A stretch of 64,000 nucleotides of DNA. Origin: Caviibacter sp963550915. Its GTDB lineage: Bacteria > Fusobacteriota > Fusobacteriia > Fusobacteriales > Leptotrichiaceae. The notes under the pieces were generated by a model, which saw only the letters and a list, made by a program, of their open reading frames with translations, ran no database searches and was not told the DNA's origin. Location: NCBI GenBank assembly GCA_963550915.1, contig CAUVEB010000001.1, positions 62,001 through 126,000 on the forward strand, in the 5' to 3' direction. Positions 8,742 to 17,163 of the stretch are shown piece after piece; position 1 is the stretch's first letter, and each line of letters opens with the position of its first letter. A program made the position numbers and the translations under genes.

Positions 8742-8750
8742 ATTATATCA
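8742..8750 (-). promoter_or_regulatory. Probable extended -10 for the oppF-like/ldh unit
   Basis: Minus strand TGATATAAT lies about 27 bases before the ATPase start and immediately downstream of the sialic acid operon terminator. The -35 region is not recognisable. Confidence 0.5.
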
Positions 8751-8756
8751 GATAAT

Positions 8757-8787
8757 AAAAAAAACTTCACTCAAATAGCGAAGTTTT
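8757..8787 (-). terminator. Terminator of the sialic acid operon
   Basis: Minus strand AAAACTTC (8780-8787) pairs with GAAGTTTT (8761-8768), followed by further T residues. The stop codon of the 86-residue membrane protein lies inside the stem. Confidence 0.85.
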
Positions 8788-9027
8788 GTATAAAATATAA
8801 ATTATTAAATTAAATAGGATACTAGTTGTAACAACAGGCAAATAGTTAAAATACATAGCGTACGTTCTATCACCAGTTGATAAAAATAGCAGTATCACAC
8901 TTACCATATTAATTATTAAAGGTGGCAGATAAAGTTTATCTGTTATTTTATTAAGTAAAATTGTTACAAATAATGAACCAAGTATATATAGTTTACTGTA
9001 ATAAAACCAACCAATTATTATCATCAT
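8767..9027 (-). CDS. Small membrane protein at the end of the sialic acid operon
   Basis: An 86-residue hydrophobic protein with about three membrane segments (roughly 5-25, 34-50 and 60-82) and few charges. I cannot assign a family with confidence; a DUF2651-like small membrane protein is one possibility. It overlaps the preceding permease gene by 4 bases and ends inside the operon terminator, so it is cotranscribed with the importer. A role as an accessory subunit of the importer is inference from position only. Confidence 0.6.
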   Translation of the reverse strand: MMIIIGWFYYSKLYILGSLFVTILLNKITDKLYLPPLIINMVSVILLFLSTGDRTYAMYFNYLPVVTTSILFNLIIYILYKTSLFE

Positions 9028-9857
9028 CCCTTAACAGCTCCCATAGTAACACCTTGTGTGAAATAGCTTTGGAACATTAAAAATACTAATATCATAGGTA
9101 GTGATGCAAGAGCAGCACCAGCCATAAGTAATCCGTAATTTAATGAAAATTCAGCTCTTTGTGCCATTGAAGCAACTCCAAGTGGTAAAGTTTTCATAAC
9201 TTCACTATTTGTGAATATTAATTGTGAGAAATAGTCATTCCAACTTGATATAAAAGTGAATATTGCTAAAGCACCTATACCAGGTTTAACTATAGGTAAA
9301 ACTATATTAGTAAAAGTTCTAAATTCATTACAACCATCAATTTTAGCAGATTCTAATAATTCATTTGGTACTGAATGTGAGAATTGCTTCATAAGGAATA
9401 CACCAAAAGGCCAACCAACAGCAGGGAGTATAAGAGCCTTATATGTATCTATCCAACCAAGTTCAGTTATAAACTTAAGTAGTGGTATTAATATTACTTG
9501 TTTAGGTAGTGCCATAGCAGCTACAAATAATATGAATAAGGCATTAACACCAGGAAATTGTTTTTTAGCAAGTGCATATCCAGCAAGTGATGAAGTAACA
9601 CATACTAATATAGTAGTTATAGTTGATATAAATACTGAATTAAAAAACCAAGTTTTTGTAAGTGGTACTAGTAACTCCTTGTAATTTGCAAGTGTTGGAG
9701 AAACTGGAAACCATTCAGGTGGTATGCTTATAGCAACTTCTTGCAATTTAAATGAACCACTTAATATCCAATAAAAAGGAAAAATAAAGAAAATTGCAAA
9801 AAATATTAATATTATCATTGCTATTACAGCAATAGGTGATGTTCTTTTAACTTCCAT
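9024..9857 (-). CDS. Carbohydrate ABC transporter permease, MalG/UgpE type (sialic acid locus)
   Basis: A 277-residue inner-membrane protein with six predicted membrane spans and the EAA loop (ESAKIDGCNEFRTFTNIVLP) that docks on the ATPase. A C-terminal FFTQGVTMGAVKG-type tail is typical of MalG-family subunits. It pairs with the MalF-type permease upstream (14-base gap). Context with nanA, nanK and nanE points to uptake of sialic acid or a related sugar, as for the pneumococcal SatABC type. No ATPase gene is in the operon. Confidence 0.88.
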   Translation of the reverse strand: MEVKRTSPIAVIAMIILIFFAIFFIFPFYWILSGSFKLQEVAISIPPEWFPVSPTLANYKELLVPLTKTWFFNSVFISTITTILVCVTSSLAGYALAKKQFPGVNALFILFVAAMALPKQVILIPLLKFITELGWIDTYKALILPAVGWPFGVFLMKQFSHSVPNELLESAKIDGCNEFRTFTNIVLPIVKPGIGALAIFTFISSWNDYFSQLIFTNSEVMKTLPLGVASMAQRAEFSLNYGLLMAGAALASLPMILVFLMFQSYFTQGVTMGAVKG

Positions 9858-9871
9858 ATTTAACTTCCTTT

Positions 9872-10765
9872 CTAATCAACATCATGTGATAAAAATTTAA
9901 ATTGTAATACTGATATAATACCGATTATAACGGCAAGTATAACTCCCATAGCAGAAGAAGCACCATATCTACTTTCAACTATAGCTTTTTGATAAACAAG
10001 ATACATTATAGTTGAAGTTGCATAGTTTGGACCTCCTGCAGTAAGCAGTTGAATCAATGCAAAAATTTGAAAGCTATTAATTGTAGTTACAACTACGATA
10101 TATAGAGTTGTTGGTTTTATCATAGGCCATATAATTTGTGTGAATGCCTTGTAATCTGTGGCTCCGTCTATTTTTGAAGCCTCAATTAAATCTTTTGGAA
10201 CATTACCTAAAGCGGCTACATATAAAATTATAGGTTGACCAACGCTTGTAGTTATAAGTATAGCTATAATTGCAAATATAGCAGTTCTAGGATTACCAAG
10301 CCAGTCAACATTTGAACTTGTTATATTAGCACTTTGTAAAATATAATTTAAAATTCCATATTTTGGATGATAAATCCAATTCCATACAACAGTAACTGAT
10401 ACAACAGATGATATAGCCGGAATATAAAATATACCTCTAAAAAAAGATCTTATAAAAGCATTTTTTTCATAAATGTTGATAGCAACAAAAATTGAAAAAG
10501 CAACAACTATAGGCACTGCAATAGCTGTTATTAGTATTGTGTTTTGTGCTGATTTTATAAATATTTCATCTTTAAATAAATCAAGATAGTGTTTTGCTCC
10601 AACAAAAGTTATATTTCTTCCTCTAAATCTAAAAAGTGAAAGATATACACCTTTTACCATAGGATATAGTACAAATGAAGTAAAAAAAACAAGTACAGGT
10701 AATATGAAAAAATATGCACTATAATCAATTTTTTTTAGTTTCATTTTCTTTATAGTAGATAACAT
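9872..10765 (-). CDS. Carbohydrate ABC transporter permease, MalF/UgpA type (sialic acid locus)
   Basis: A permease of 297 residues with six predicted spans and the EAA loop EASKIDGATDYKAFTQIIWP. I use ATG 10765 because AAAGG lies about 8 bases before it; an in-frame GTG at 10774 overlaps that ribosome binding site. It follows the solute-binding lipoprotein gene after a hairpin at 10793-10816, which probably lets the binding protein be made in excess. Together with the MalG-type subunit it forms the membrane channel of the importer. Confidence 0.88.
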   Translation of the reverse strand: MLSTIKKMKLKKIDYSAYFFILPVLVFFTSFVLYPMVKGVYLSLFRFRGRNITFVGAKHYLDLFKDEIFIKSAQNTILITAIAVPIVVAFSIFVAINIYEKNAFIRSFFRGIFYIPAISSVVSVTVVWNWIYHPKYGILNYILQSANITSSNVDWLGNPRTAIFAIIAILITTSVGQPIILYVAALGNVPKDLIEASKIDGATDYKAFTQIIWPMIKPTTLYIVVVTTINSFQIFALIQLLTAGGPNYATSTIMYLVYQKAIVESRYGASSAMGVILAVIIGIISVLQFKFLSHDVD

Positions 10766-10792
10766 AAATGCCACCTTTCTTTAATAGGGATA

Positions 10793-10816
10793 GGAGTATA
10801 AGAAGACTTATACTCC
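10793..10816. other. Intercistronic hairpin between binding protein and permease genes
   Basis: GGAGTATAAG pairs perfectly with CTTATACTCC (10 bp, 4-base loop). On the minus strand no T run follows, so it is not a normal terminator. Similar hairpins after malE-type genes protect the upstream mRNA segment from 3' exonucleases. Confidence 0.7.
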
Positions 10817-10825
10817 CTTATATCA

Positions 10826-12130
10826 TTATTTAGCATCTTCAATAGTTTTGTTTGCGTCCTTAACAAATTTATCAAGAGCCTCTTTAGCAGTCATTTGACC
10901 ATTTAATACTGATTGAACCATGTTAAACCAAAGTGGTCTCATTTGAGCATAACCATCAATTGTGTTGTAATATGGTCCGAATTGTTGACTTAAGCTTTCT
11001 AAGAATTTAATTTCAGCATCGTCACCATATATTCCAACTTTACCAACTGGTGAGAAGTTCTTAGTTGCTTTAAGTGATCTTTCTCCCCATACTGGATCGT
11101 TTATTATGAAATCAACGAATTTTTTAGCAGCATCAATTTTAGCAGCATCACCATTATCAAATACAGCAGCACCAGCTAATAAGAATTCAAATTTAGCTTT
11201 TCCACTTTCATTTGGGAATGGAACAAATACTGGATCTAATACACCGTTTTTAATAGCTTCAGCATCGTTACCTTTTAATCCTGGTGAGTAAAGTATAGTT
11301 CCTGCAGCCTTACCACTTCTAAATGCTTCTAAAGCATCTTTAGCTTCAGCTGAAACACCTTTACCTAATAGTTTGTTGTCATATGCCTTTTTGATCCATT
11401 CAAGAGATTTAACACCGTTTTCATCATTTATTGAATATTTTGAAACAGTTTCATCAGTTATCCATGAATTAAATAAGTTTGAAACAAAAGCTCTTGGACC
11501 TTGGTCTCCTGCTTGAGATTTAGTATAGAATAATATTGGATCTATACTTGGATCTTTTTTAGCTATTTCAGTTAATAATTTTTCAAATTGTGCTACGTTC
11601 CAGTTTCTACCTTCGTTATTAAGTGGTAATAAGTCAGTAACACCTAATTTATCAGTTATAACTTTGTTAAATGCCATAACAAATGGAGCAGTTCCAAGTG
11701 GATATAAGTAAACTTTACCATCATGACTTGAAGCGTTTAATATATTTTTTGAATATTTGCTAGTATCAATATCATCAAAAGAAGCTAAGTAACCTTTTTT
11801 AGCCCAGTCAATTATACGACCTGGAGCATCAATTACAACGTCAGGATTTGCTTTTGATTGAATAGCAGTTTCAATTTTAGCAGGTCCGTCAGTGAAATCA
11901 ATTTTTTGATATTCAACTTTAATATTAGGATATTTTGCTTCGAAAGCTTCTATTAAAGCTTTGTCATATTCTTCTGGAGTTTTTAACTCAGAATCAGATG
12001 TGAAATTTGGAAATGACCAATATTTAATAGTTACTGTTTCAGACATAGCGTTATCTTTTTTTCCAAAACAAGAAACTAATGATAATAATAGTGCAGCACA
12101 AGCAGTAAATGTGAATAAAAATTTTTTCAT
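10826..12130 (-). CDS. Extracellular solute-binding lipoprotein, family 1 (sialic acid locus)
   Basis: A lipoprotein of 434 residues. The signal peptide MKKFLFTFTACAALLLSLVSC ends in a lipobox with Cys at about residue 21, so the mature protein is anchored at the membrane by lipid. The body is a periplasmic-binding-protein fold of the MalE/UgpB class (YWSFPNF near the start, then two lobes). Context with nan catabolic genes suggests it captures sialic acid; the ligand residues cannot be read with certainty. GGAGG precedes the ATG. It lies 21 bases after nanA. Confidence 0.88.
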   Translation of the reverse strand: MKKFLFTFTACAALLLSLVSCFGKKDNAMSETVTIKYWSFPNFTSDSELKTPEEYDKALIEAFEAKYPNIKVEYQKIDFTDGPAKIETAIQSKANPDVVIDAPGRIIDWAKKGYLASFDDIDTSKYSKNILNASSHDGKVYLYPLGTAPFVMAFNKVITDKLGVTDLLPLNNEGRNWNVAQFEKLLTEIAKKDPSIDPILFYTKSQAGDQGPRAFVSNLFNSWITDETVSKYSINDENGVKSLEWIKKAYDNKLLGKGVSAEAKDALEAFRSGKAAGTILYSPGLKGNDAEAIKNGVLDPVFVPFPNESGKAKFEFLLAGAAVFDNGDAAKIDAAKKFVDFIINDPVWGERSLKATKNFSPVGKVGIYGDDAEIKFLESLSQQFGPYYNTIDGYAQMRPLWFNMVQSVLNGQMTAKEALDKFVKDANKTIEDAK

Positions 12131-12151
12131 AATACTATACCTCCATATATA

Positions 12152-13078
12152 TTAACAATATTTATTAATTGTTTCATTTATTAACTTATCTAATCTAACA
12201 CATAATTCTATATCTTCTTTAGTTCTAACAGGTAACATAGGTAAACGAGGTTCTCCTGTTTCTATACCTCTTAGATGTAAGATATATTTAGCAACACCAT
12301 ATAATGATGGACCTGAAAGTAGACCAACTATTATGTCGTTTACTTTATTTTGTAATTCACGAGCTTTTTCTAATTCGTTCTTTTTCATAAGCTCATCAAG
12401 TTTTAAGAATAGTTCTGGCATAACACCATAAGTTCCACCTATACCAGCGTCAGCCCCTATCATACGACCAGCTACAAATTGTTCATCTGGACCATTGAAT
12501 ACTAAGAATTCTCCATTTTTAACTTGTTCTCCAACATATTTAAATTGTTGTAATTCAAAAGTGCTTTCAGAAGAACACTTAATACCGATTACTTGTTCCA
12601 TACTTGCCATTTCTTTAAATAGTGAGATTGGAAGATTAAATCTAGTAGTTTGTGGAATGTGATATATGATAAATGGTAAATCTGTTGCATTTATCATAGA
12701 AAGCCAATGTTCTTTTACAGCTTTAGCAGAAAATCCATAATACACACAAGGTATTGATGAAATAGCGTCAACACCAACTTCTTTTGCGTGTTTTGCAAGT
12801 CTAACAGATTCTACTGTTGAATTTGCCCCTATGTGAGCTATAATTGTAAGTTTACCACGAGCTTCTTCCATTACAGCTTCAAGCATTTCTTTTCTTTCAG
12901 ATTCGCTTTGTAGTACACCTTCGCCTGATGAACCTCCAACATAAAGACCTTTTACACCTTTTTCAATGTAGTATCTTGTAAGAGCTTTTGCTCTTTCTCT
13001 ACTTATATTTCCATTTTCATCATAAGTAGAGTACATTGCCATAAAAATACCTTTAAATTTTTCTAAGTCGTACTTCAT
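12152..13078 (-). CDS. nanA: N-acetylneuraminate lyase
   Basis: Cleaves N-acetylneuraminate to ManNAc and pyruvate. The 308-residue protein belongs to the class I DHDPS/NAL aldolases. It has GGSSGEG (the carboxylate-binding loop, usually GSTGE), the YHIPQTT segment with the catalytic Tyr, and the Schiff-base Lys in VIGIKCSS. Placement between nanK (4-base overlap) and a sugar importer makes sialic acid lyase far more likely than dihydrodipicolinate synthase. Confidence 0.93.
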   Translation of the reverse strand: MKYDLEKFKGIFMAMYSTYDENGNISRERAKALTRYYIEKGVKGLYVGGSSGEGVLQSESERKEMLEAVMEEARGKLTIIAHIGANSTVESVRLAKHAKEVGVDAISSIPCVYYGFSAKAVKEHWLSMINATDLPFIIYHIPQTTRFNLPISLFKEMASMEQVIGIKCSSESTFELQQFKYVGEQVKNGEFLVFNGPDEQFVAGRMIGADAGIGGTYGVMPELFLKLDELMKKNELEKARELQNKVNDIIVGLLSGPSLYGVAKYILHLRGIETGEPRLPMLPVRTKEDIELCVRLDKLINETINKYC

Positions 13079-13926
13079 TTTAATCCCTTTCTAATAATAT
13101 AATATATACCATATAAACCGGCTTTATTTTCAAGTTTTGCAAGTTCAATTGTGGTATTAAATTTTTTATTTATTAATTTTTTATTGACTGAATTAATTAT
13201 TAATGGTTCTAAATATTCTTTTTGAGCTGTTATACCACCACCTATAATTATTTTACTAGGATTTAGTGTGTATATCATATTTACTATACCAAAACTTAAA
13301 TTATCAACTAAGTTATTAATTGCCTCTATACATAATTTATCGCCTTTTTTAGCATTTTCAAATATATATAAACCGTTTACTTTTTTTTCTAATTTTTTAC
13401 TTACATAATCTACTAAAAATGTAGTTGATGCATAATCTTGTAATGTTTTGTCTTTAAATGGAATATATCCAATTTCACAAGCTGTATATGAAGAACCTGA
13501 ATATATTTTGTCTTCTATTATTAGTGCACCACCTACACCTGTTCCTACTGTCATGCAAAACATAGGAGATGTAGATTTTGAATATATATATTCACCATAA
13601 GCAGCACAGTTAACATCATTTTCAACAAAACAAGGTATATTAAATTTTTCTTCAATACTTTTTTTTATTTTTGTACCTGTATAGTTTGGTATTGTAGGAC
13701 CTGCAAAAACAATTTCTCCTGTATTGCTATTTACAACACCTGCAGTACATATACCGATTACATCAATGTTATTATAGCTTGATATGACATTCATAACATC
13801 TTCTAAAATATGGTTGTCAAACTCATTTTTTCTAGTTTCCATACTCTTGATATCTTCAATTTTTTCATCTTCTATAATAGCATATTTAATACTAGTACCA
13901 CCTATATCAAAACAAAGACATCTCAT
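13075..13926 (-). CDS. nanK: ROK-family N-acetylmannosamine kinase
   Basis: Phosphorylates ManNAc to ManNAc-6-P. At 283 residues it has the ATPase-fold phosphate-1 motif CFDIGGTSIKYAII, the GICTAGVVN segment, the catalytic ENDVNCAAYGE region and the phosphate-2 motif TVGTGVGGALI. The ROK zinc motif (CxCGxxGCxE) is absent: the equivalent stretch after CEIGYIPF has no cysteines. Zinc-less ROK kinases occur in some sialic acid operons. It overlaps both nanE and nanA by 4 bases. Confidence 0.88.
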   Translation of the reverse strand: MRCLCFDIGGTSIKYAIIEDEKIEDIKSMETRKNEFDNHILEDVMNVISSYNNIDVIGICTAGVVNSNTGEIVFAGPTIPNYTGTKIKKSIEEKFNIPCFVENDVNCAAYGEYIYSKSTSPMFCMTVGTGVGGALIIEDKIYSGSSYTACEIGYIPFKDKTLQDYASTTFLVDYVSKKLEKKVNGLYIFENAKKGDKLCIEAINNLVDNLSFGIVNMIYTLNPSKIIIGGGITAQKEYLEPLIINSVNKKLINKKFNTTIELAKLENKAGLYGIYYIIRKGLK

Positions 13927-14621
13927 TTTAACCCCATACCTTCAAGAAATCTTGTTGTTATTTCAAGTGGTCTTGTTATAGCTCCACCTACAACAACTGC
14001 ATAAGCACCAAGTTCTAACATTTTTTTAGCTTGCTCAGGTGTATGTATTCTTCCTTCAGCAATAACTGGAATAGGAATGCTTTTTGCTAGATTTTCAACA
14101 AGTCCATAATTAGGATAAGGATCATTTTCAGTATAAGGTGTATATCCACTAAGTGTAGTACCTACAAAGTCAACCCCAGCCTTATATGCATTTATACCTT
14201 CTTCAAGATTTGATATATCAGCCATTAGTAAAATATCAGGATATTTTTCTTTTATTTTAGCTATAAATTCATTTATTGTAAGACCGTCATATCTTTCACG
14301 TAGAGTACAGTCAAGTGCAATAATATCAGCTTTAGCCTCAACTAATTCATCTATTTCATCCATTCCTACTGATATATATTGTGGAAATTTACCGTATTTC
14401 TTTTTAATAAGTCCAATAACTGGAACAACAACTGTCTTTTTTATTTCTGCAACATCACGATAGCTGTTAGTTCTAATTCCCTTTGCACCCGCAAGTACAG
14501 CAGCTTTTGCCATAAGTGGCATAACTGACATTTCTTCAAGGTATAAAGGCTCATTTGGAAGTGCTTGACATGAAACAATTAATTGACCTTTCAAGCATTT
14601 TAAAATTTCTTCTTTTTTCAT
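13923..14621 (-). CDS. nanE: N-acetylmannosamine-6-phosphate 2-epimerase
   Basis: Converts ManNAc-6-P to GlcNAc-6-P, which then enters the nagA/nagB route (not in this window). A 232-residue TIM-barrel protein with the family's SCQALPNEPLY start, the KKKYG segment, ALDCTLRERYDG with the catalytic region, and the GTTLSGYTPYT phosphate-binding stretch, then VIAEGRIHTPEQA. Catalytic Lys is expected in the conserved VIGLIKK segment. Spacing to the RpiR gene is 11 bases. Confidence 0.94.
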   Translation of the reverse strand: MKKEEILKCLKGQLIVSCQALPNEPLYLEEMSVMPLMAKAAVLAGAKGIRTNSYRDVAEIKKTVVVPVIGLIKKKYGKFPQYISVGMDEIDELVEAKADIIALDCTLRERYDGLTINEFIAKIKEKYPDILLMADISNLEEGINAYKAGVDFVGTTLSGYTPYTENDPYPNYGLVENLAKSIPIPVIAEGRIHTPEQAKKMLELGAYAVVVGGAITRPLEITTRFLEGMGLK

Positions 14622-14632
14622 TTTGACATCTC

Positions 14633-15448
14633 CTATTCCTTGTTTTTGTTAGCAACAGCTACAGCTATTCTTTCTTTACAAAGACTTGCAGTCTTCATAT
14701 TTTTTATTGCATAAGCAGTTGCTAAAATATCAATAACATATAGCTGTGAAATTTTAGCTATTAATGAACCACCATTTAGTGGAGTTTCTTTTCCTGAACT
14801 TAGTAAACATATATTAGACAATTTTGCTATAGGTGACATAATATAGTTTGTAATTGCAATAATTTTACATTTATTATTTTTTGCAACTGTAAGTGGATAA
14901 ATTAAATCGTTTGTTGCACCAGAAAGAGTTATTACAATTATTAAGTCGTCTTTTGTTGTATTTGAAGCATACATTATCTGAAAGTGACTATCTACTATTG
15001 CCGTTGTTATTTTACCGTATCTTAAAAATCTGTTTTGCATTTCAATTGCAGCAACTCCTGATGCCCCTAAACCATAGATATATATGTTATTTGACTTTTC
15101 AATTAATTTAATTGCTTTATTTACATCATCTTTATTTATTAAATCTTTTGTTGAGTTTATAGTCTTGTTTATATTATTATGTATTACTTCAATAAAATCA
15201 TCGCTATTTTCAGGTTCGGTAAATGAACTTTCTTTAGCCACCTCAAGTTTAAAATCAATAAAACCTTTATATCCTATTTTTTTTACAAATCTAACAATAG
15301 TTGCCTCAGATACATTTATTTTTTTCGTTATTTCTTGTAACGACATATAGCTTACTGAATTTTCATCACTCATTATGAAATCGGCTATTTTTTTCTCTTG
15401 CCTACTAAATGATGGATAAAATGTTTGTATTAATGAAATATGTTTCAT
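14633..15448 (-). CDS. RpiR/MurR-family transcriptional regulator of the sialic acid operon
   Basis: A regulator of 271 residues: N-terminal helix-turn-helix (KINVSEATIVRFVKKIGYKGF, about 42-62) and a C-terminal SIS sugar-phosphate-binding domain (IYGLGASGVAA and VITLSGATNDLI). RpiR proteins such as NanR of several pathogens sense ManNAc-6-P or GlcN-6-P and control nan genes. It is the second gene of the operon (ATGA overlap with the kelch gene) and so is likely autoregulated. The palindrome at 16451-16465 is a candidate site. Whether it represses or activates is unknown. Confidence 0.88.
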   Translation of the reverse strand: MKHISLIQTFYPSFSRQEKKIADFIMSDENSVSYMSLQEITKKINVSEATIVRFVKKIGYKGFIDFKLEVAKESSFTEPENSDDFIEVIHNNINKTINSTKDLINKDDVNKAIKLIEKSNNIYIYGLGASGVAAIEMQNRFLRYGKITTAIVDSHFQIMYASNTTKDDLIIVITLSGATNDLIYPLTVAKNNKCKIIAITNYIMSPIAKLSNICLLSSGKETPLNGGSLIAKISQLYVIDILATAYAIKNMKTASLCKERIAVAVANKNKE

Positions 15449-16395
15449 GAAATTTCTCCTGTAAAAATTTTAGGACTTCTATATCCTGGTTTTATTTCAC
15501 CCATAATTAAAAATATATTATTATCAATCTTTAACATTGATGAACCACAGGTAGCACTGTTTTCATCTTCAAAGGCTATACTAAATTTTTCATTTTTAAA
15601 ATTATACTTTAAAACTTTTTTATTCCATTTGAAATCTTCACGTTTTGTTTTAAAATAGTTTATTTTAAAATTAATGTCAGATAGATTTTTAACTGCGTTA
15701 TCATATACTTCTTTATTAAATCCACCCATAATTAAAAGATTTTCATCATCAATTTTATGAAATGCAGCACCTGTTAGTGATGTAGGTATATCATCTAATT
15801 TATACCATTTATCTTCACTAATACTATATTTATATGAATCCATATGGCATATATTAGAAGCACCACCAAATATGTATATATAGTCCTTATATCCACTAAA
15901 AACACATTGTTCTCTACTAGGAGCTATAAATTTAGATTTTTTAGTTATGTTATAGCTATTTAAATCTAGCTCATAAACATATTCATTACCAAAATACACT
16001 TTATTATTATACAAATATGAAAATCCACAAATAAGTTCAAAATCTAAATCACATATTTTTTCAATGACTATTTCATTATCAATAATACTGTACTTATAAA
16101 TCTTATTACTAGCTATAGATAAAAGTGCATCTCCTATATTTACACATAAGCCTCTATCAAAAAATATATCTGTCTTTTTTTGTGATATGACATTGAAGTT
16201 TTTGTCAAGTAAGTATACATCATCATATACCTTACGCTTACCTGTCGGTGGAAGTTCATTTGGAAAGTTAGAGCCACCTGATATTATTATTTTTTCATCT
16301 ATCATACCACATAAAAAAGATGAAACACCTTCATACTTTGGATTATCTATATTATCAATCTGAGTAGGTAAAGATTTAAAGTATTCTAATTTCAT
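15445..16395 (-). CDS. Kelch-repeat N-acetylneuraminate epimerase-like protein (NanM type), cytoplasmic
   Basis: A 316-residue beta-propeller protein. Repeats show the kelch pattern of double glycine plus distant Tyr/Trp: FLCGMIDEKIIISGG, IYIFGGAS, NLLIMGGFN and IFLIMGE. This matches the cyclically permuted mutarotase group related to NanM, which converts alpha- to beta-sialic acid. E. coli NanM is periplasmic with a signal peptide; no signal peptide is present here, so this one acts inside the cell if at all. It is the first gene of the nan operon. The anomerase activity is inferred from family and context. Confidence 0.8.
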   Translation of the reverse strand: MKLEYFKSLPTQIDNIDNPKYEGVSSFLCGMIDEKIIISGGSNFPNELPPTGKRKVYDDVYLLDKNFNVISQKKTDIFFDRGLCVNIGDALLSIASNKIYKYSIIDNEIVIEKICDLDFELICGFSYLYNNKVYFGNEYVYELDLNSYNITKKSKFIAPSREQCVFSGYKDYIYIFGGASNICHMDSYKYSISEDKWYKLDDIPTSLTGAAFHKIDDENLLIMGGFNKEVYDNAVKNLSDINFKINYFKTKREDFKWNKKVLKYNFKNEKFSIAFEDENSATCGSSMLKIDNNIFLIMGEIKPGYRSPKIFTGEIS

Positions 16396-16412
16396 TTCTT
16401 ATCACCTAGTAC

Positions 16413-16440
16413 AGTATACCCTGATTTTTTTCAAAGTCCA
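16413..16440 (-). promoter_or_regulatory. Promoter of the sialic acid operon
   Basis: Minus strand: -35 TGGACT (16435-16440), 16-base spacer, -10 TATACT (16413-16418). The spacer end plus -10, AAAATCAGGGTATA, is identical to 14 bases of the promoter at 54614-54641. The start codon of the first gene is 18 bases beyond the -10. Confidence 0.8.
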
Positions 16441-16450
16441 TAGGTAAAAA

Positions 16451-16465
16451 TGAAAAAATTTTTCA
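16451..16465. promoter_or_regulatory. Candidate operator upstream of the sialic acid promoter
   Basis: TGAAAAA-A-TTTTTCA is a palindrome of 7-base arms around one base, 10 bases upstream of the -35. A similar palindrome lies upstream of the promoter at 57839. The RpiR protein of the operon or a global sugar activator is a candidate binder. Confidence 0.55.
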
Positions 16466-16594
16466 AAATTAAAATTAGATAATATAAAGCTAGTAAAATA
16501 TGGGGTTTTAGAATTTTATTTTTTGTTAAAAAACATATAAAAAATAATAAGTTTAATTATACATCTTAAAATCTTTATTTAATCTGTTAAAATA

Positions 16595-16603
16595 TGTTAT
16601 AAT
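16595..16603 (+). promoter_or_regulatory. Extended -10 promoter element of the hpt-purA-purB-mevalonate operon
   Basis: TGTTATAAT is a TGn-TATAAT extended -10, 28 bases before the hpt ATG. The -35 position (near 16575) is only weakly matched (TTATTT). It is the only clear promoter before the long plus-strand run. Confidence 0.65.
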
Positions 16604-16631
16604 ATCATATATTGTTTAAAGGAAGATAAAT

Positions 16632-17162
16632 ATGAAAAAGTATAGTATATCAAAGTTTATATCAGAAGAAGATATAGCAAAAAAAGTTGAAGAACTTGCA
16701 AAAAGAATAACAAAAGATTATAAAAATGAAGACATTTTGTTAGTTGGATTACTTAAGGGATCAACAATATTTTTGGCTGATTTAATAAGAAAGTTAGATC
16801 TTGATTCAAATCTTGATTTTATTGTTGCGTCAAGTTATGGGCTTGAAATGAATAGCACAAGAGATGTAAGAATATTAAAGGATTTAGAAGTTGATATTAA
16901 GGATAGAAATGTCCTTATAGTTGAAGATATAATAGACACAGGTTATACACTTAGTAAGGTAACACAAACTCTTAAAATAAGAAATCCAAAAAGCATAAAA
17001 ATATGTACTTTGCTTGATAAACCATCAAGAAGAGAAGTAGATATAAAAGTAGATTATGTAGGATTTCAAATTGAAGATAAGTTTGTTGTAGGATATGGAA
17101 TAGATTACGCAGAAAAACATAGAGGATTACCATATATTGGCTATGTAGAAATGGAAGGATAA
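16632..17162 (+). CDS. hpt: Hypoxanthine phosphoribosyltransferase
   Basis: Salvages hypoxanthine (and usually guanine) with PRPP to IMP or GMP. The 176-residue protein has the PRPP-binding motif VLIVEDIIDTGYT and the LLKGS loop and DFIVASSYG segment of bacterial HGPRTs. GGAAG precedes the ATG. It opens a purine block: IMP formed here is the substrate of PurA, encoded 1 base downstream, so salvage leads straight to AMP. Confidence 0.93.
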   Translation: MKKYSISKFISEEDIAKKVEELAKRITKDYKNEDILLVGLLKGSTIFLADLIRKLDLDSNLDFIVASSYGLEMNSTRDVRILKDLEVDIKDRNVLIVEDIIDTGYTLSKVTQTLKIRNPKSIKICTLLDKPSRREVDIKVDYVGFQIEDKFVVGYGIDYAEKHRGLPYIGYVEMEG

Positions 17163-17163
17163 T

